A DNA stretch of 64,000 bases from Rutstroemia sp. NJR-2017a BVV2 (lineage: Eukaryota > Ascomycota > Leotiomycetes > Helotiales > Rutstroemiaceae), in contig NJPS01000048.1 in NCBI GenBank assembly GCA_002946415.1, positions 682,001 through 746,000 of the forward strand, read 5' to 3'. This document shows positions 9,717-21,539 of the stretch, piece by piece. The notes below the pieces were generated by a model that was not told the DNA's origin, made no database searches, and saw only the letters and a program-made list of their open reading frames with translations. The position numbers and the translations under genes were made by a program. The first letter of the stretch is position 1, and each line of letters begins with the position of its first letter.

Positions 9717-10657
9717 CGTTACGTCGGTATCCCTCGCATTCTCTCTCGTATGTGCGATGTTGTTTGCTAGCACCTCATAAGATCATCCTACCAAATTCGT
9801 AATAGAGTATCATGAAGTTGAAATGTTATGAATAAAGTAGAAACTGAGTGTCGAGTTATTTTCTTTGTTGCAATGCAGGTTTAAGCATTTTCTGACGTCC
9901 GGAGACGCCCAGAGACGCAGGGTCTGTGGACGTAAATACTACATGGGGTAGAGATGCCGAGCTTCAACTACTGTACTGTGCAGCCACGGAACGGAACTTC
10001 TCCGGTCCTTCAAATCAAGTGGGACAATCATGCGACTGACAACGGTCGGTGATTGTCCGCGGTAGTTTGTGATTCGATCTGTTTGCTGCTATCTAGAAAT
10101 ACGACGAAGCATCGTGCTTTGCATATCGAAGGCTTCTAGAATTTGTAGCGGATGCAATGTCCGGCTAGCTTTCCCGAGAACAAAGAATCACTACACTAAT
10201 GCATCACAACATGTATTCAGTCCACGGGTTACTGTAACTATTTCAATATTGGTTTCGATGTTCTTCCGACCAGTGGGCGTGACCCGATCCGGGAGGAGAA
10301 GCAATAATCACATGCAAACCGTGGACACTTTTGTGTAACTAATGCAGGAACAAACTTTGGTACCAGCTGAGGAGATTCAAAATGTTGATTTGCAATGCCC
10401 CTGGATCTAGATTGACTCCTTGCTTTTTCCCCGCGCAAATTCCACCCAACCCATCATGATTCGGCAACAAAATAGTCTGGCATACCTTCAACACGACTCT
10501 GAATGGAGTATAAGCGCCTTTGACTGAGCCTGCTTCAGACTTCCAGCGCTTCCCTGATTTTCTTTCGTCTTCTTCCGACCTGTACCTCTCCTAAATGTCC
10601 ATTAAATCTCGGGAATGGAAACTGCTGGTACAGACTTCATGACCCGTAGCTACTCAC
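9717..10657. other. Intergenic upstream of the kinase, downstream of SEC26
   Basis: 941 bp. Open frames at 10069-10338 and 10238-10438 show no family features and overlap on opposite strands. I see no gene; likely the kinase promoter plus the SEC26 3' region. Confidence 0.55.
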
Positions 10658-13600
10658 TCAAGCTACTTCCCCAACCTTATTCAGACCTTTTAAAGAACCA
10701 AGACTTAATGCTAGACCCTGCGATCTGCTTCGAATTCGAACAAATCCAGTTACGGGCCCATCCTCACCCTCTTTCTCAATGCTAAGATTAGCAAGAGCAT
10801 CCTCGCCTGTGATTGTTAGCAGTTAGACAAAGAGTACAGGAGATATAATCAACTTACCGAAAACACTTCTTGCGTAAAGATTAGCACTTAGGAACTGGCA
10901 GTCGCCCTTCAATGACGCTTCGGGTGTTAAGCAACTCATGTTTGTGCAAGCCATAAGTTGCTTCAGGAAATCACGTAACGACTTGGCTTTGGAGTTGATG
11001 TTGACCTTATTCTCCCATTCGAATTCAGTCCACATTGTGCGGAACTGAGTTTCCGTGCAAACTGCGGGTTGGATATAGTCCATGATGTCGACATGTACAT
11101 CGTTCAAGATAACAACGTTGTTCTCAGTTGAGCTTGCACCGTCGTATACCACATTTCCAAAGATAACGCCGGTATCCGTCGAGGAGACCTTGATCGTAGC
11201 CTGAACATTCTGGAAATCGTGCGGACCAAGGTTTTGTGTTGTTGGTCGTTCCACCACTTTTAGATCTCCTAATGTAGCAAACTCCACGGACAGGTTCTGT
11301 AGGGTGTCGGTTGTTTGGTTGACTAGTAGAACATCTAGTACGATGTCAAATTGATGTACAGTGACATATGCTTCAGCGTAGACAGGGTCTGAGAAACCTG
11401 TGAGCTGTACGACTCTGCTAAGTTTTGATGATAAGTCGTCAACCGAGGAGCCTCCACCGGTTGCCTTTTCCAAATCTAACTCTATTTCGTCTGCTCCAGC
11501 CATCGCATTCTTCTTCGCGAGCTGTCGAATGGAGACGACATCATCAACTTGGACTGCGGTCTTCGCCTTCTCGACTGCTTCCTTGGCTGCTCGTTTCTTT
11601 TCTTCAACCTGAACCATTGCTCGGAATGCCTTCCTTGTATCATCCAGGAATACAGTCTCAAGGTCTTTGTATTGCGTGAATTCGGCGAGGGACCTTACAC
11701 AAGACATGATTCTGTCAACAGAATCTTCGTCGATTGGAGCCTTTACGAAGTGCGATTGACCAACACGAATGATCGAAATCATAATCAGCATGGCCTCAGC
11801 GCGCAATGCATTTGTTCTAGCAGCATCTGAAGAAATTTCGGAATGACGCATAACAAGCTTAGTGAGCGTTGAAGAAAGTACTGAAGCAAGGTAGTAGTCT
11901 CCGTCGAGAATGAGCTGACGAAGAGGTGGCTTTTGTGCTGCTTTAATAGCCTCCAGCTTTGCTGCGACAGCAGATTGACTGGTAAGTGCACTTTCTGTGG
12001 CATACGTACCATCCGCAAGGACTCTACGTGAACCAGTTGGGGCAGCCTTGGCATGCCCGTTGACTTGCTCCGGTTCCTTTTGCGGCTCCTGCCCATCTGC
12101 CATTTCGTCCAGGAGACGCTGTTCGGAGGCCAAAATCGGGATTTCGCCCAAGCTCGCCCGTATGCGTTTCCAGGCATCTCTGATATCGCTCTCTTCCAGG
12201 GAGTACTCTCCAACAATCCAGAGCGCGCCTCTGTACACTTTTCCAGCCCGAACCTCACTCAAAGTTGAAACTAGACGTTCAACGATCGATGGGCGCAGCT
12301 TAGGGAATTTCTCAACTACCTCCTTTACAAAGGAAATTACGTCAACTGCAGAGGTATTGTTGAAGTCAGCAATGAAATCCATCAGAAGTCCGACCACACT
12401 GGCAGCAACTTCTGAGAACTTGATTGCGCATTGATGTATAGAATGGATCAGAAGTTGTCGATATTCCGCATTCTTCTCGTATTCCTGGTCCACTGTCTTT
12501 GACAACTCCTTTTTCAGGAGCAAGACAACGTCTTCTACATTTTTACTGGACACCATTTCCAATGCGATTTCCAAGGCCTTTCGTCGGACATCAATATCTG
12601 GGCTAGACAGAACACGGAGGATTTCCATAGTCAAATCGTCCAGAATGCCCTCGTTCTTCTGCCTTAACACGTCGACACGATCGAGCACAATCAATTTCAC
12701 ATTGTTGTCAGCTTCCTTAATGCTAAGCTCGATGAACTTGGACGCTGCTGCTTTTACGGCTACTGGGTTGCTTGTCAATGCCGTGAGCGACGAGGCCGCC
12801 TCGTAGACAACTGTAGTAGCGCCGGCTTCTAGAAGATCGAAGATAAGTCGTAGATACCGGGCCTACATCGATTAGTCCAGTTCACCATAGTGGACGTAAA
12901 CTTTACCTTGTTTTGTGAATTCTGAACTGCATCCTTCCTGATGAACTCCAATTCGACCAACTGAAGAAGCTCATCGGCGTTTGGAATTCCATCGAAAACG
13001 CTGCTGAGGTAGGCCAGAGCCTTTTCATGGCTAATGCTAACAAGTGCAGCAAAAGCATTGCGTTTGCAGGTATGATCACTCTCTGTCTCCAAAAACGTGG
13101 CTAATAATTCAGGCGCATCTGGAATTAAGCTCTCTGAGTGCTGGTAAATGGAAGCCACCGCAAATACTGCGTTTTTGCGGACGTATGCATGGCGATGCTC
13201 GAGACATCCTCTTGCAGGAGTGAGAAGGGGTTCAATGAGTTCGGGTTCGCGAAGCTTGCACAGGTATCGTAAAGTGTTGCCTCGAATGTATTCGTTAGGG
13301 TGCTGAAGATCATTTCTAATTCCATTGCTGTAGCAAAATCAATATGAGACAAATACATGCAATTCCAAGTGCTATCTTACCAGACTAAGATCATCTCCTG
13401 CTTAAGCTTCCCTGTGGCATCTAGTTTTGGGCACACTTCATAATAGAAGTATAGGAGCTTCTTCAATGGTTTGTACTTTGAGGGCATAACGAATCGAATG
13501 ATATGCATAAGTAATTGAGGCATTGGATCGCCATTTAACATGACTGTGAGAATGAGCTTCATGGTCTCGACTTTGCTCTCATCTGTGCCTTTTTCCAGCT

Positions 13601-13685
13601 GCGTTTTCAAATCGGACACCGAAGGTACGTCTGCGGTATTGTCTTGGTGTACCAAGCTGTACGACTGCTCCAAGAAAGTCGCCAT
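10658..13685 (-). CDS. SEC26: Coatomer subunit beta (beta-COP, SEC26)
   Basis: Beta subunit of the COPI coat, which drives Golgi-to-ER and intra-Golgi vesicle formation. Four exons: 13685-13381, 13327-12907, 12862-10858 and 10806-10658. The introns are 53, 44 and 51 bp, each with a clean GTAAG/GTAAA donor and CAG/TAG acceptor. They give 959 residues, matching the family (yeast 973). The N-terminal adaptin-like HEAT solenoid begins '[15 protein letters not shown]' and includes '[16 protein letters not shown]', '[15 protein letters not shown]' and '[12 protein letters not shown]'. The appendage/C-terminal part holds '[12 protein letters not shown]', '[15 protein letters not shown]' and 'GNVVYD'. 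The last exon ends '[15 protein letters not shown]', the usual end of beta-COP. It is divergent from mago nashi, 412 bp apart. Confidence 0.95.
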
Positions 13686-14097
13686 GTTGGCAGTATTCGT
13701 AATTATGAAGCAGAATGGTGTTTCGTTCGTTCGTTCAGTTTGCGGTGCTATGTATTAAGGGTGGAATCCTGAGTTTAGGATGGTGCGTCGTTATGAGGTT
13801 ATGGCAGATAGAAGTTGAAGACTTTAGCAGCACAGGGCATCTGCCATAAAATTAATCGCAAGGTAAAGGAGCGAGTTGGCGGGTTGCGCATCAGACACTC
13901 ATATTCTGGGAATATTATCACAACGGTGTCCAGCTTTCTGATGCTGTGTTCAGAAGACTAGCGCGGTCGGTGCTTTCAACCTTAGGCCGAAAGAAACATC
14001 CCCGCCAATTCTACCTAGTAGATCCCGCCGGCTCGGTATCAAAAGCTTCAGCCTCCCTGTTGAATTTCACCACGGTGAACTAAAAGTTACGTTCATG
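13686..14097. promoter_or_regulatory. Divergent promoter region of SEC26 and mago nashi
   Basis: 412 bp between two divergent start codons, so it must contain both promoters. No TATA-like box or specific factor site is claimed. Inference from gene order. Confidence 0.6.
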
Positions 14098-14841
14098 ATG
14101 TCCAACTCCACTGAGCCTTTCTATATTCGATACTAGTAAGTACCCCTCTCCTTATGGCTTTTTAATTGATCATATTCTAATCATGTTTCTAATATAGTTC
14201 CGGGCACAATGGCCGACACGGACACGAATTTCTGGGTGAGCATCTACAGCTTGTCTGCAAAACGCGCATCGACTGACATTTGCTGCAGAGTTCGACTTCC
14301 GGGTACTAGGAGATGGAAGAAGCGCGTCAGCTCGTTATGCGAACAATTCCAACTATCGAAATGATTCCCTCATCCGAAAAGAAAGTACGTGAGACGCCAT
14401 GCACTGCCATGCGGAACGAAGTGTCATGGCTAACTCAATGGACGCGCAGTGTGTGTTAGCTCATTGATGATTGAGGAGATCAAACGAATCATTAAGACAA
14501 GTGAGATCATGAAGTATGTGTTTCGAGTATCCATCTTTTGCGCAATGGGGCTCACATTTGGATAGGGAAGATGATAGCAAATGGCCACAGAAGAATAAGG
14601 ATGGACGCCAAGAATTAGAGATCAAGATGGGCACCGAACTTATATCGTTTGAGGTATGAGCTATTCTACATCTATTTGGTCAGCTACTGATCAACTACAG
14701 ACCGCCAAAATAGGATCGCTAGTCGATGTTACGGAATCTCAGGATCCTGAAGGTCTTCGAGTATTCTACTATCTCGTGCAAGATCTGAAAGCATTGGTAT
14801 TCTCATTGATAGCTCTGCACTTCAAGATTAAGCCGATCTAA
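14098..14841 (+). CDS. mago: Mago nashi, exon junction complex core subunit (six exons)
   Basis: Core protein that pairs with Y14 and locks eIF4AIII onto spliced mRNA. Exons: 14098-14135, 14198-14235, 14289-14384, 14450-14513, 14566-14653 and 14701-14841. The five introns are all about 47-65 bp and the exons sum to 465 bases, giving 154 residues (human 146). The reading is near-canonical: '[20 protein letters not shown]', '[19 protein letters not shown]', 'IRKE', '[17 protein letters not shown]', 'WP' and 'GRQELEI', ending '[20 protein letters not shown]' and 'KIKPI'. A second in-frame ATG at 14095 would add one Met. Two exons are only 38 bp. No long open frame marks this gene except the last exon, so ORF-based callers would miss it. 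Confidence 0.95.
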
Positions 14842-14942
14842 ATCTAATGTATAGAAGTTGAAAGAAGTTTGGGAGTAAGGCGTTAAATATCTGCAGACAA
14901 AAGGATACCAGGAGATCAGGAAAATTGAATGTCATCTTCCAA

Positions 14943-15480
14943 TTAATGTTCTCCAAGTGTTCTTCCGTGAGCAGACAAATCTTTGAATTGGTACTCTTCC
15001 CTTACATCGTCTAGGTATGATGCGAAGGATGATACTGTCAAACCGGTCGCATGTGGTGGTTTCAGCAGGCCATGGCTGACTATGATCTGCACATTATACG
15101 CCAGTGACCTTTCCCATGCTGTAATTCTTCACAAATAATTCCCCATCCTTTCTCGGTGCCCAGTCTGAAACTAATCCGCTCATGTCCATTGATTCACTGG
15201 CCTCTGCAGATTCGGTATTGTAAGTAGTGGTGGTGGCTAGAAGAGTATATTCAAAAGTTTCCAGGACCACTGAGTTTAGCCATCCTTTCAATGTAACACC
15301 AGCATTACGTTGTCAAAAAACGGGTTGACGTGTTGTACGCAGCAGGAGAGCACGAACAACCCAGTGTCCATCAAAAATCTGCACCCATTATCTGATCTTG
15401 GATTCCTGAGTGCAAAGTTCCCTGAGAGATTCTATCGGCATGGAATTTTCCACGCAGCAAAATGAGTAAAGCGACGCAAG
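14943..15480 (-). pseudogene. Probable relic of an unidentified protein gene
   Basis: Three coding-looking blocks in changing minus-strand frames. About 15480-15300 reads 'ESLRELCTQESKIR', a TAA, then 'WVQIFDGHWVVRALLLRTTR'. 15291-15094 reads 'LKGWLNSVVLETFEYTLLA' and later 'SGLVSDWAPRKDGELFVKNY'. 15086-14943 reads 'IVSHGLLKPPHATGLTVSSF', then 'YLDDVREEYQFKDLSAHGR', ending at a TAA. The gap between the second and third blocks is too small for an intron (13 bases), and the T-run before the second block also shifts frame. I do not recognise the family. A decayed gene is the simplest reading; chance open frames remain possible for any single block, but less so for three in order. Confidence 0.38.
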
Positions 15481-15904
15481 AAGTGAAACTGAAATCATTT
15501 GGCTCAGATTCTAACAAGCATGGATTAACAGTCCCATGGTCAATTTTATCTTGAAACCCTTCTAGTCATAACTTGGAGGCATTCTGTGGTGTATTATCCA
15601 CATTTGAAGGTTTCCCATCAATGTCTTTTTATATCTCCTGCGGGGAAGAGACAGAAGCCACGCGCTAAACGGCATATAGTCTAGTCAGAAGACAATCCAA
15701 TCGCATGGCATTGCTCCGATCCATACCTACTTTATCATACAGTATCTTCCAGGTTTCCATCTTCTCGATACCGTCAAACCCCATTTCAATTCGAACAAAC
15801 TCGGTCATGTTCATCTAAACTTCTGGTTCTTTTCATTTCATTTTTCCACTGTATCATTAGATTTTTTTCTCCTTCAACTGCCTGGCCGGCCCCGGCGCGA
15901 CCAA
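15481..15904. other. Intergenic, likely GID4 promoter and leader
   Basis: 424 bp upstream of the GID4 start, pyrimidine-rich toward the start codon. No gene seen. Confidence 0.55.
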
Positions 15905-17021
15905 ATGCCCACCCCTTCGAATACTGAGTCGAGCGTTGGAGACACTGTATCGCAGCACACTTCGTGCCCGCCTGAGGATGACAGATCGAGTTGGAGATCA
16001 TCAGAGATGGATGGTACAGTCGAGGGACGATCTATAGCTCCAGAGATTCTTCAACGACCGACGCCGCCACCTCATGATTCGCAAGACACTGGTTCGACGG
16101 AGGTACGCCTTAATTACCAAGAGAATAATAAACGAATGGATATAGACGAAGATACTACTGGTCCTGACATGCTCTCTCCTGTGAGCGTGGAAGGAGATAA
16201 GCATGAAGAACCTGAATTACCTGCTCTCACCAGTCCTCACCTAGGATCTCCCTCTCTAGGTTATGACTTTTCCAATGTCAGAGTAAGTGCATCTAGGAAC
16301 CACCTCTGTCGGCTTCAACAGTGTTAACTCTTTCCAGCTCATACCATCTTCTCCCTCGAAATTACGGCCTGGTAGCAAGTTCCACGGCACTCAACAATCA
16401 GAACGACAGGTCTATGACGTCCAAGTTGAAATCAAACATGTGGATATGCGAGAATCATTTTTATGCGGTTATTTACGCATACAGGGTATGTGATGTCGAT
16501 CACTGTTTGGTGCGAAATCTGTGGACTAACAAAATTCTCACAGGCTTGACCGAAGACCACCCAACCCTTACGACATATTTTGAAGGAGAGATAATTGGAT
16601 CGAAATATTCATTTCTCACACAGCATGAAGATTGGGGCTCGACAGACAAAGTGGATTTGACACATTGGGCAAAGTTTCAAGCCTTCCGTCCTTTCCAAAA
16701 ATCTGCAAGAAAAGGCAATTGTCACATCCCAAATTTATCGCAACGAGAGAATATCTTCATGAGATGGAAGGAGCACTTTTTGGTACCTGATCATCGTGTG
16801 AGGACAATCAGTGGTGCTAGCTTCGAAGGGTTTTACTATATCTGCTTCAACCAGGTTGAAGGGAGGGTCAGTGGTATATATTTTCACGCGAAGAGCGAAA
16901 AGTAAGAATTTTGTGAACACATGAATCCACAACCGTAACTGACATTCTGTCTAGATTCCAGCAGCTAGAACTGAAACACATCGAGGATAGAGGGTGTTTT
17001 GCTGCAGTGGAATTTCGATGA
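15905..17021 (+). CDS. GID4: GID4/VID24, substrate receptor of the GID/CTLH ubiquitin ligase
   Basis: Recognises Pro/N-degrons and brings gluconeogenic enzymes such as fructose-1,6-bisphosphatase to the GID E3 ligase. Exons: 15905-16282, 16338-16485, 16544-16901 and 16955-17021 (55-, 58- and 53-bp introns; 951 bases, 316 residues). The first 126 residues are Ser/Pro/Glu-rich and probably disordered. The beta-barrel domain then reads 'LRPGSKFHGTQQS', 'SFLCGYLRIQGLTEDHPTLT', 'YFEGEIIG', 'DLTHWAKFQAFRPF', 'IFMRWKEHFLVPDH', 'ISGASFEGFYYICF' and ends 'AAVEFR'. These match GID4 almost block for block. The C-terminal short exon supplies the last strand and the terminal Arg. Alternative: another GID4-family receptor such as Gid10. 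The family is certain; the paralogue less so. Confidence 0.92.
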
Positions 17022-17957
17022 ATTACGAAGTCATGGAGCCATGGGAAAAGTGGACACAATGGGCATTTGAATACAAGTGAATCTTATTTTTGTCCTTTCC
17101 TTGGGAGAAGAGCATCTTACATGGAGCACGGTGTTGGGAACGGAGATTGAAAGCGTATATGGATACAGGGTCATGGGTTATGGACTCCTTGCGAGCAAGC
17201 TAAGGAGTTTTTATATAAGACGGCATTACTGCCGTTAGCGTAGGACTTTAATTGAATTTAATGTTCAAAGTCGCTGTTGCTACATTTTGTTATTTCAGCT
17301 GCGTTCTGGGCGGGAGCAATCCCCGCCGTTCCACTCGTTCAACTCCTGTCAGTATATAGGCTTCCGATACTCAACGAACATAAACATATTTATGAACGGC
17401 CGTGCATGGTGCCAGGACTAAGACATAGGCGGGGTATTGAGGGGAGTTCTATTACTTTGGAAAAGTCGACTCGAGGTCGAGTCAAATCGAGTATCTGATT
17501 TCCGATTATCAATGACAGATTGGGCGGATATCCGCTCCGCCGGGTCCCCTCTAGTCTTTTCGCTGTCACGATTGTCCCGCATGCATGCCTCACAATTAAG
17601 GAGCTTCTTTACTATCAATCCACAATCGGCCCAAGCTCCACTCTACCTTGTGATATGATCTGCTATACGATACCATAAATTCTCCAATATCCACATTCAC
17701 ACAGCACATCTGAGACATATTCCCCTCTTTCTCTTCTTTCTTTTCCTATGCACCCCCCACTCTCGATCTTGTTATTTACTTGCCTAAGTTACCTACCTAC
17801 GTGTAAATGAATGGTTTCCTGAAACTTACCACCACCAACCAAATCAACCATCTCAGCTTCCCCTCCTTCCTAGACCTTTGATATAGACCGACGGATCTTC
17901 CCTGACTTCTATAATAAAACTAAAACAAAGTATCTACAGCGAGACAAACAAACAACC
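17022..17957. other. Intergenic between GID4 and membrane protein gene
   Basis: 936 bp with no supported gene. It contains a short imperfect palindrome at 17467-17482 (GACTCGA, two-base spacer, TCGAGTC) and a pyrimidine-rich tract with CTTT/CCTT repeats at 17715-17770. The latter likely belongs to the promoter of the next gene. Confidence 0.5.
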
Positions 17958-18834
17958 ATGGACTTCGCTCCCTACCAAGAATCCCCCGAAGCCACGCGCG
18001 CGCTGTCCCCCTCCCCGCGCAACTCGACCTCCTCGCCCCGACCCTCCATGTCCCCGACCCGGCGCTCCTTCTCCCCCGGCGTGCGCAGCCCCGCCTTTCT
18101 CCAGAGCGCGAGCAACAATATCTCGAAGAACGCAGCTGCGAATCCGTGGGCGCAAAGCCAGGAGCGGAATGGGTATTTCCCGGATCTGGAACGAGGCGGC
18201 GATGGCGCGGGGAGAACGGGAGGGAGAGAAGGTCTGCATGAGTTTGAGACTAGTTTGCCACTGAGATTGGACTATGAGGCGTGTTTGGCGTATTTGTTGC
18301 TGCCGCCGGTGGGGGGAGTGTTGTTGTTGTTGGCGGAGAGGAAGAGTGATTATGTGAGGTGGGTGGTTTCTTTGCAATGGGGTGAAGGGGGGATGGGGTA
18401 GGATTTGGAAAGATGGTTGTTGGGAGAATAACAGGGCGCTATGGTGTATCAGAGCAGGGACATGGGCTAATCGAGTATCTATAGGTTCCATGCTTGGCAG
18501 TCTGCGTTACTGTTTAGTGCGATGTTTGTGGTACATTTGGTGTTCTCTTGGAGTAAGTTCCCGGTGGATGTTCCTCACATTCTAGACCGAGATTCCAAAT
18601 ATCAAGATGCTAACAATTTGCTAACAGGTTTAATGATATCATGGTTCTTATTCGTAGTAGATGCAGGACTTATTGTCTGGTTGACAAGAAGAGCATATCT
18701 AGACGGCAAGTCTTCCACACTCCCTCTACAAGCTAAGCTCGTGACAGCTAACAGACCTTGCAGCGGATACATTAGATCGCTGTGAAGTGCCTTTCTTCGG
18801 GCGACTGGCGAGTAGTATTTTGGATGATGAATAA
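17958..18834 (+). CDS. DUF4870/UPF0132-like small membrane protein
   Basis: Predicted integral membrane protein of unknown role, 205 residues. Exons: 17958-18358, 18485-18552, 18628-18705 and 18764-18834. The first two introns are GT-AG. The third uses a GC donor (GCAAGT at 18706) with acceptor CTTGCAG. The GC-AG choice gives the family-like end 'DADTLDRCEVPFFGRLASS' followed by 'ILDDE'. The N-terminal 100 residues are rich in SP/TP and Arg, a likely phosphorylated cytosolic tail. Hydrophobic helices follow: 'CLAYLLLPPVGGVLLLL', 'SALLFSAMFVVHLVFSW' and 'LMISWFLFVVDAGLIVWL'. 'AERKSDYVRFHAWQS' between the first two is the hallmark of the DUF4870 family. It converges with the AAA ATPase gene. 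Base use flips from C-rich to G-rich inside exon 1. Confidence 0.8.
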
Positions 18835-19178
18835 TTCATGGATACACATGATGGAGGAAAGAGATTTGGTTTTGGAGGTGGATTTGCTACTTAAATTCGA
18901 GATACCCTTGTTTGTACGACCTATGTCCTGGAGGAAGCTTGCTTGTACGAGCCTCAGAGGAAAGGCTTAATACTTATAATATCTAATGAGACCACGATTT
19001 GGGCTGGAGGCTACGCTGTTACTCATGATTCCTTCAACAGATTGACGCTGCACAACAATTTATGAGTATATGAGGGGAAATAGTAGTGGCTCAATGCAAA
19101 CTACGCGAGTTAAGGGTAGTATAAAACAAAGATTCTGTATTTCGTGTATCTATCATACAAACGATATCCCACCGAACT
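18835..19178. other. Intergenic between convergent membrane protein and AAA genes
   Basis: 344 bp, presumably both 3' untranslated regions. No gene seen. Confidence 0.55.
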
Positions 19179-20804
19179 CTACAAAGGCCTCGGCGCCGAG
19201 GTTTCCATGTTGTAAATGCCCAATCTCTCTCGTGCAGGTCCTTCATTCTCAATAGTGTTCAAGGGTGAATGCAAAGCAGTCATATTCAAACCCCTCCCTT
19301 TACTTTCACCTTCACCCCCCTCCTCCATCTCCTTCCTCAAACTCTCCACCTGTTTCTTCAACTCCAACCAAAGCATATTATCCTTCAACTCATCCCTCTC
19401 CTTCGTCAACCCCTGCGTCTCCCCCTCCGTCTTCGCCACAATCACCAACAACGCCGCCACAAACGCCTCCTTCATATACGCAAAACTAAAGCCACCCGTA
19501 ATGTCCGCGACTCTCCCCACCATCGCCTCGGGAAACTCGACTCTCTTATTCTCCCTCAGCTTCCCCTTCCAATACCTCGCATACTGGACTCTCTCCTCCC
19601 GATCCGGCACATCGAAGAAATACTTCCTGTCGAACCGGCTGGGGCGCTTCGCAATCCCGGGATCGAGTCGCTCCAAATGGTTCGTGCTGCCGATCATCAG
19701 GATGCCGTGGTTGGACTCCAGCCCGTCGACTTCGTTGAGGAAGTACGAGCGCACGGCGACGTTGACGAGGGAGTCGATGTCTTCGAAGATGAGCAGGCAG
19801 GGCGCCATTTGTCGTGCTTTGAGGAAGACGGCGCGGATCCCGGCTTCGGGGCCTTGCCAGGATTGGAAGGATTTGACGTACAGGGAGGAGACGGTCGGGG
19901 AGGTGCGCAGGGAGAGGTCGTGCATGAGGGCTTTGGTGGAGATGGTTTTGCCGTTTCCTGGGGGCCCGTAGAAGATGATTCCGCGCTGGTGAGAGATGTT
20001 AGTTACTCATCTCCATTACATTCCAACACAAGTCGGGACAACTAAAAGCAGAAAACCCCTTACCTTCCACGGCACCCCAAACTCCTTATACTTATCCTCC
20101 CCATCAAAAAACCCCGTCATATCCCCAATCAACGCCTTCTTCTTCCCCTCATCCAAAATCACATCCTCCCACCTCGACTTCTGCACATTATCCCACAACT
20201 CCTTATTCTTCTGCCAGAACCCGCCATCAAAAACCAACACCTCATTATGCAGCTCCACCGCCCACTTCGTCGCCGCTTCTAGCAAACCGTCCGTTTTCCG
20301 CTGCGCTTCTTCTTCCTCCCGCGCAGTCATAACAACGGACTCCGTGCTAGGCGGGACTAAGATATATGTCATCCGCTGCTTCATCATCATGCTGTAATCC
20401 CCTTCTATGACATAGATGAGATACTCGTTCCCCTTGAACGAATAATCATAACAAGCAAATTGCACATAGTCAAAGAAAGAACCATCCTGATCACCACCAT
20501 AGCGGCGCGAAGGCGGGATGAACGAGCGCTGGGAGAGGAACTCGCTTTCGTTGCCGTGAGGGGTGTAGGATGCGTCATCACGTGCATTGGCGAAGGCGAT
20601 GAGGTCGGAATTACCGCTGTAGGTGATGGTTAGGTGGTGATTAGGATGGTGGAGGCGGATAGAAGCGGCGAAAGCTGCTTCTGTGAAGGCGCGTTTTCCC
20701 GAGCTGTGGTCGTAGAAGTCTCGAGGAACGGTGTAGTTCTGGGGATTGGCAGGGGCATCAATGGGATGCGTGGTGACGTTGATGAATTCGTCGTAAGGAG
20801 ACAT
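19179..20804 (-). CDS. AAA+ ATPase of a fungal BCS1-related type
   Basis: ATPase of the AAA superfamily, 515 residues; substrate unknown. Exon 1 is 20804-20064, exon 2 is 19985-19179, with a 78-bp intron (GTAAGG, branch AACTAAC, acceptor CACCAG) just before the nucleotide-binding core. Walker A 'GPPGNGKT' is at about residues 254-261, Walker B 'LLIFEDID' at 311-318, and sensor 1 'GSTNH' follows. An arginine-finger-like 'RPSRFDRKY' is present. The 247-residue N-terminal domain includes 'RWEDVILDEGKKKALIGDM', typical of BCS1-like fungal AAA proteins. I see no transmembrane helix or mitochondrial presequence, so a direct BCS1 orthologue is unlikely. The C-terminal 60 residues form a Lys/Glu-rich, possibly coiled-coil segment. 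Confidence 0.85.
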
Positions 20805-21539
20805 GATTGGAAGTGGTATATATGAATCTTAGATTTTGGGAATTGGATAACTACTTCACTTGAAGTGAACTCGGTGGAAATGATGTGAAGTTTTGATGAA
20901 CACTTCAATGTAGACGGAACGGCTGCCTACTTGTGATAATCTTACATAGCCTTACCCATGCGGGGAAGTGATACGAGCTGCGCCGCTGAGATCTGCGGAA
21001 TAAGCGGACGAGTACGTGAATACCCTTGGCACCACCCAGGTACAGCATAACTTAACCAATCAGTTAAGTCTCAAGACACGCATGCCAGATAATCTCTCGG
21101 GTGCAGATATAATGGGCCAGCAATAGTACCAAAGACTTTAAAGACGATATCATAGAATCCCAGACTCTCTTAGATATACGTTTGATAATAGTAACCAGTT
21201 ATAATATATTCTCCCAATACTGCCTGCTTTTTTCGCGCTTGAGAGACTCCCTATGGTATCCATAACACCCTTCGGCTAATTACCTGCCAGTGTGAAAAGA
21301 GTTTCATCTAATCATTGGTGATCAGCAAGGGCTCGAGGGCAGTAAGAGTAGCAATTACGACGTACATGCTTGATTGAGTCACCCACTGGATAAGAAAGCC
21401 GAACCCATTCCCGAATAGCTAATGTGTCAAAATAGAATACCGTCTAGCAAATGATCATGATCCAGCCCTTCCTTTCCCGTTCCAAAACTCCAATTTTATA
21501 GGCATGATACCAACCCGAGTGAAATACAAAGTAAAATAT
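20805..21539. other. Intergenic between two minus-strand genes
   Basis: 735 bp: AAA gene promoter and bHLH 3' region. No gene seen. Confidence 0.55.

Noticed and set aside
17467..17482. Short palindrome GACTCGA-2-TCGAGTC
   Set aside because: Only 7-bp arms and surrounded by similar TCGA-rich sequence; within expectation by chance.
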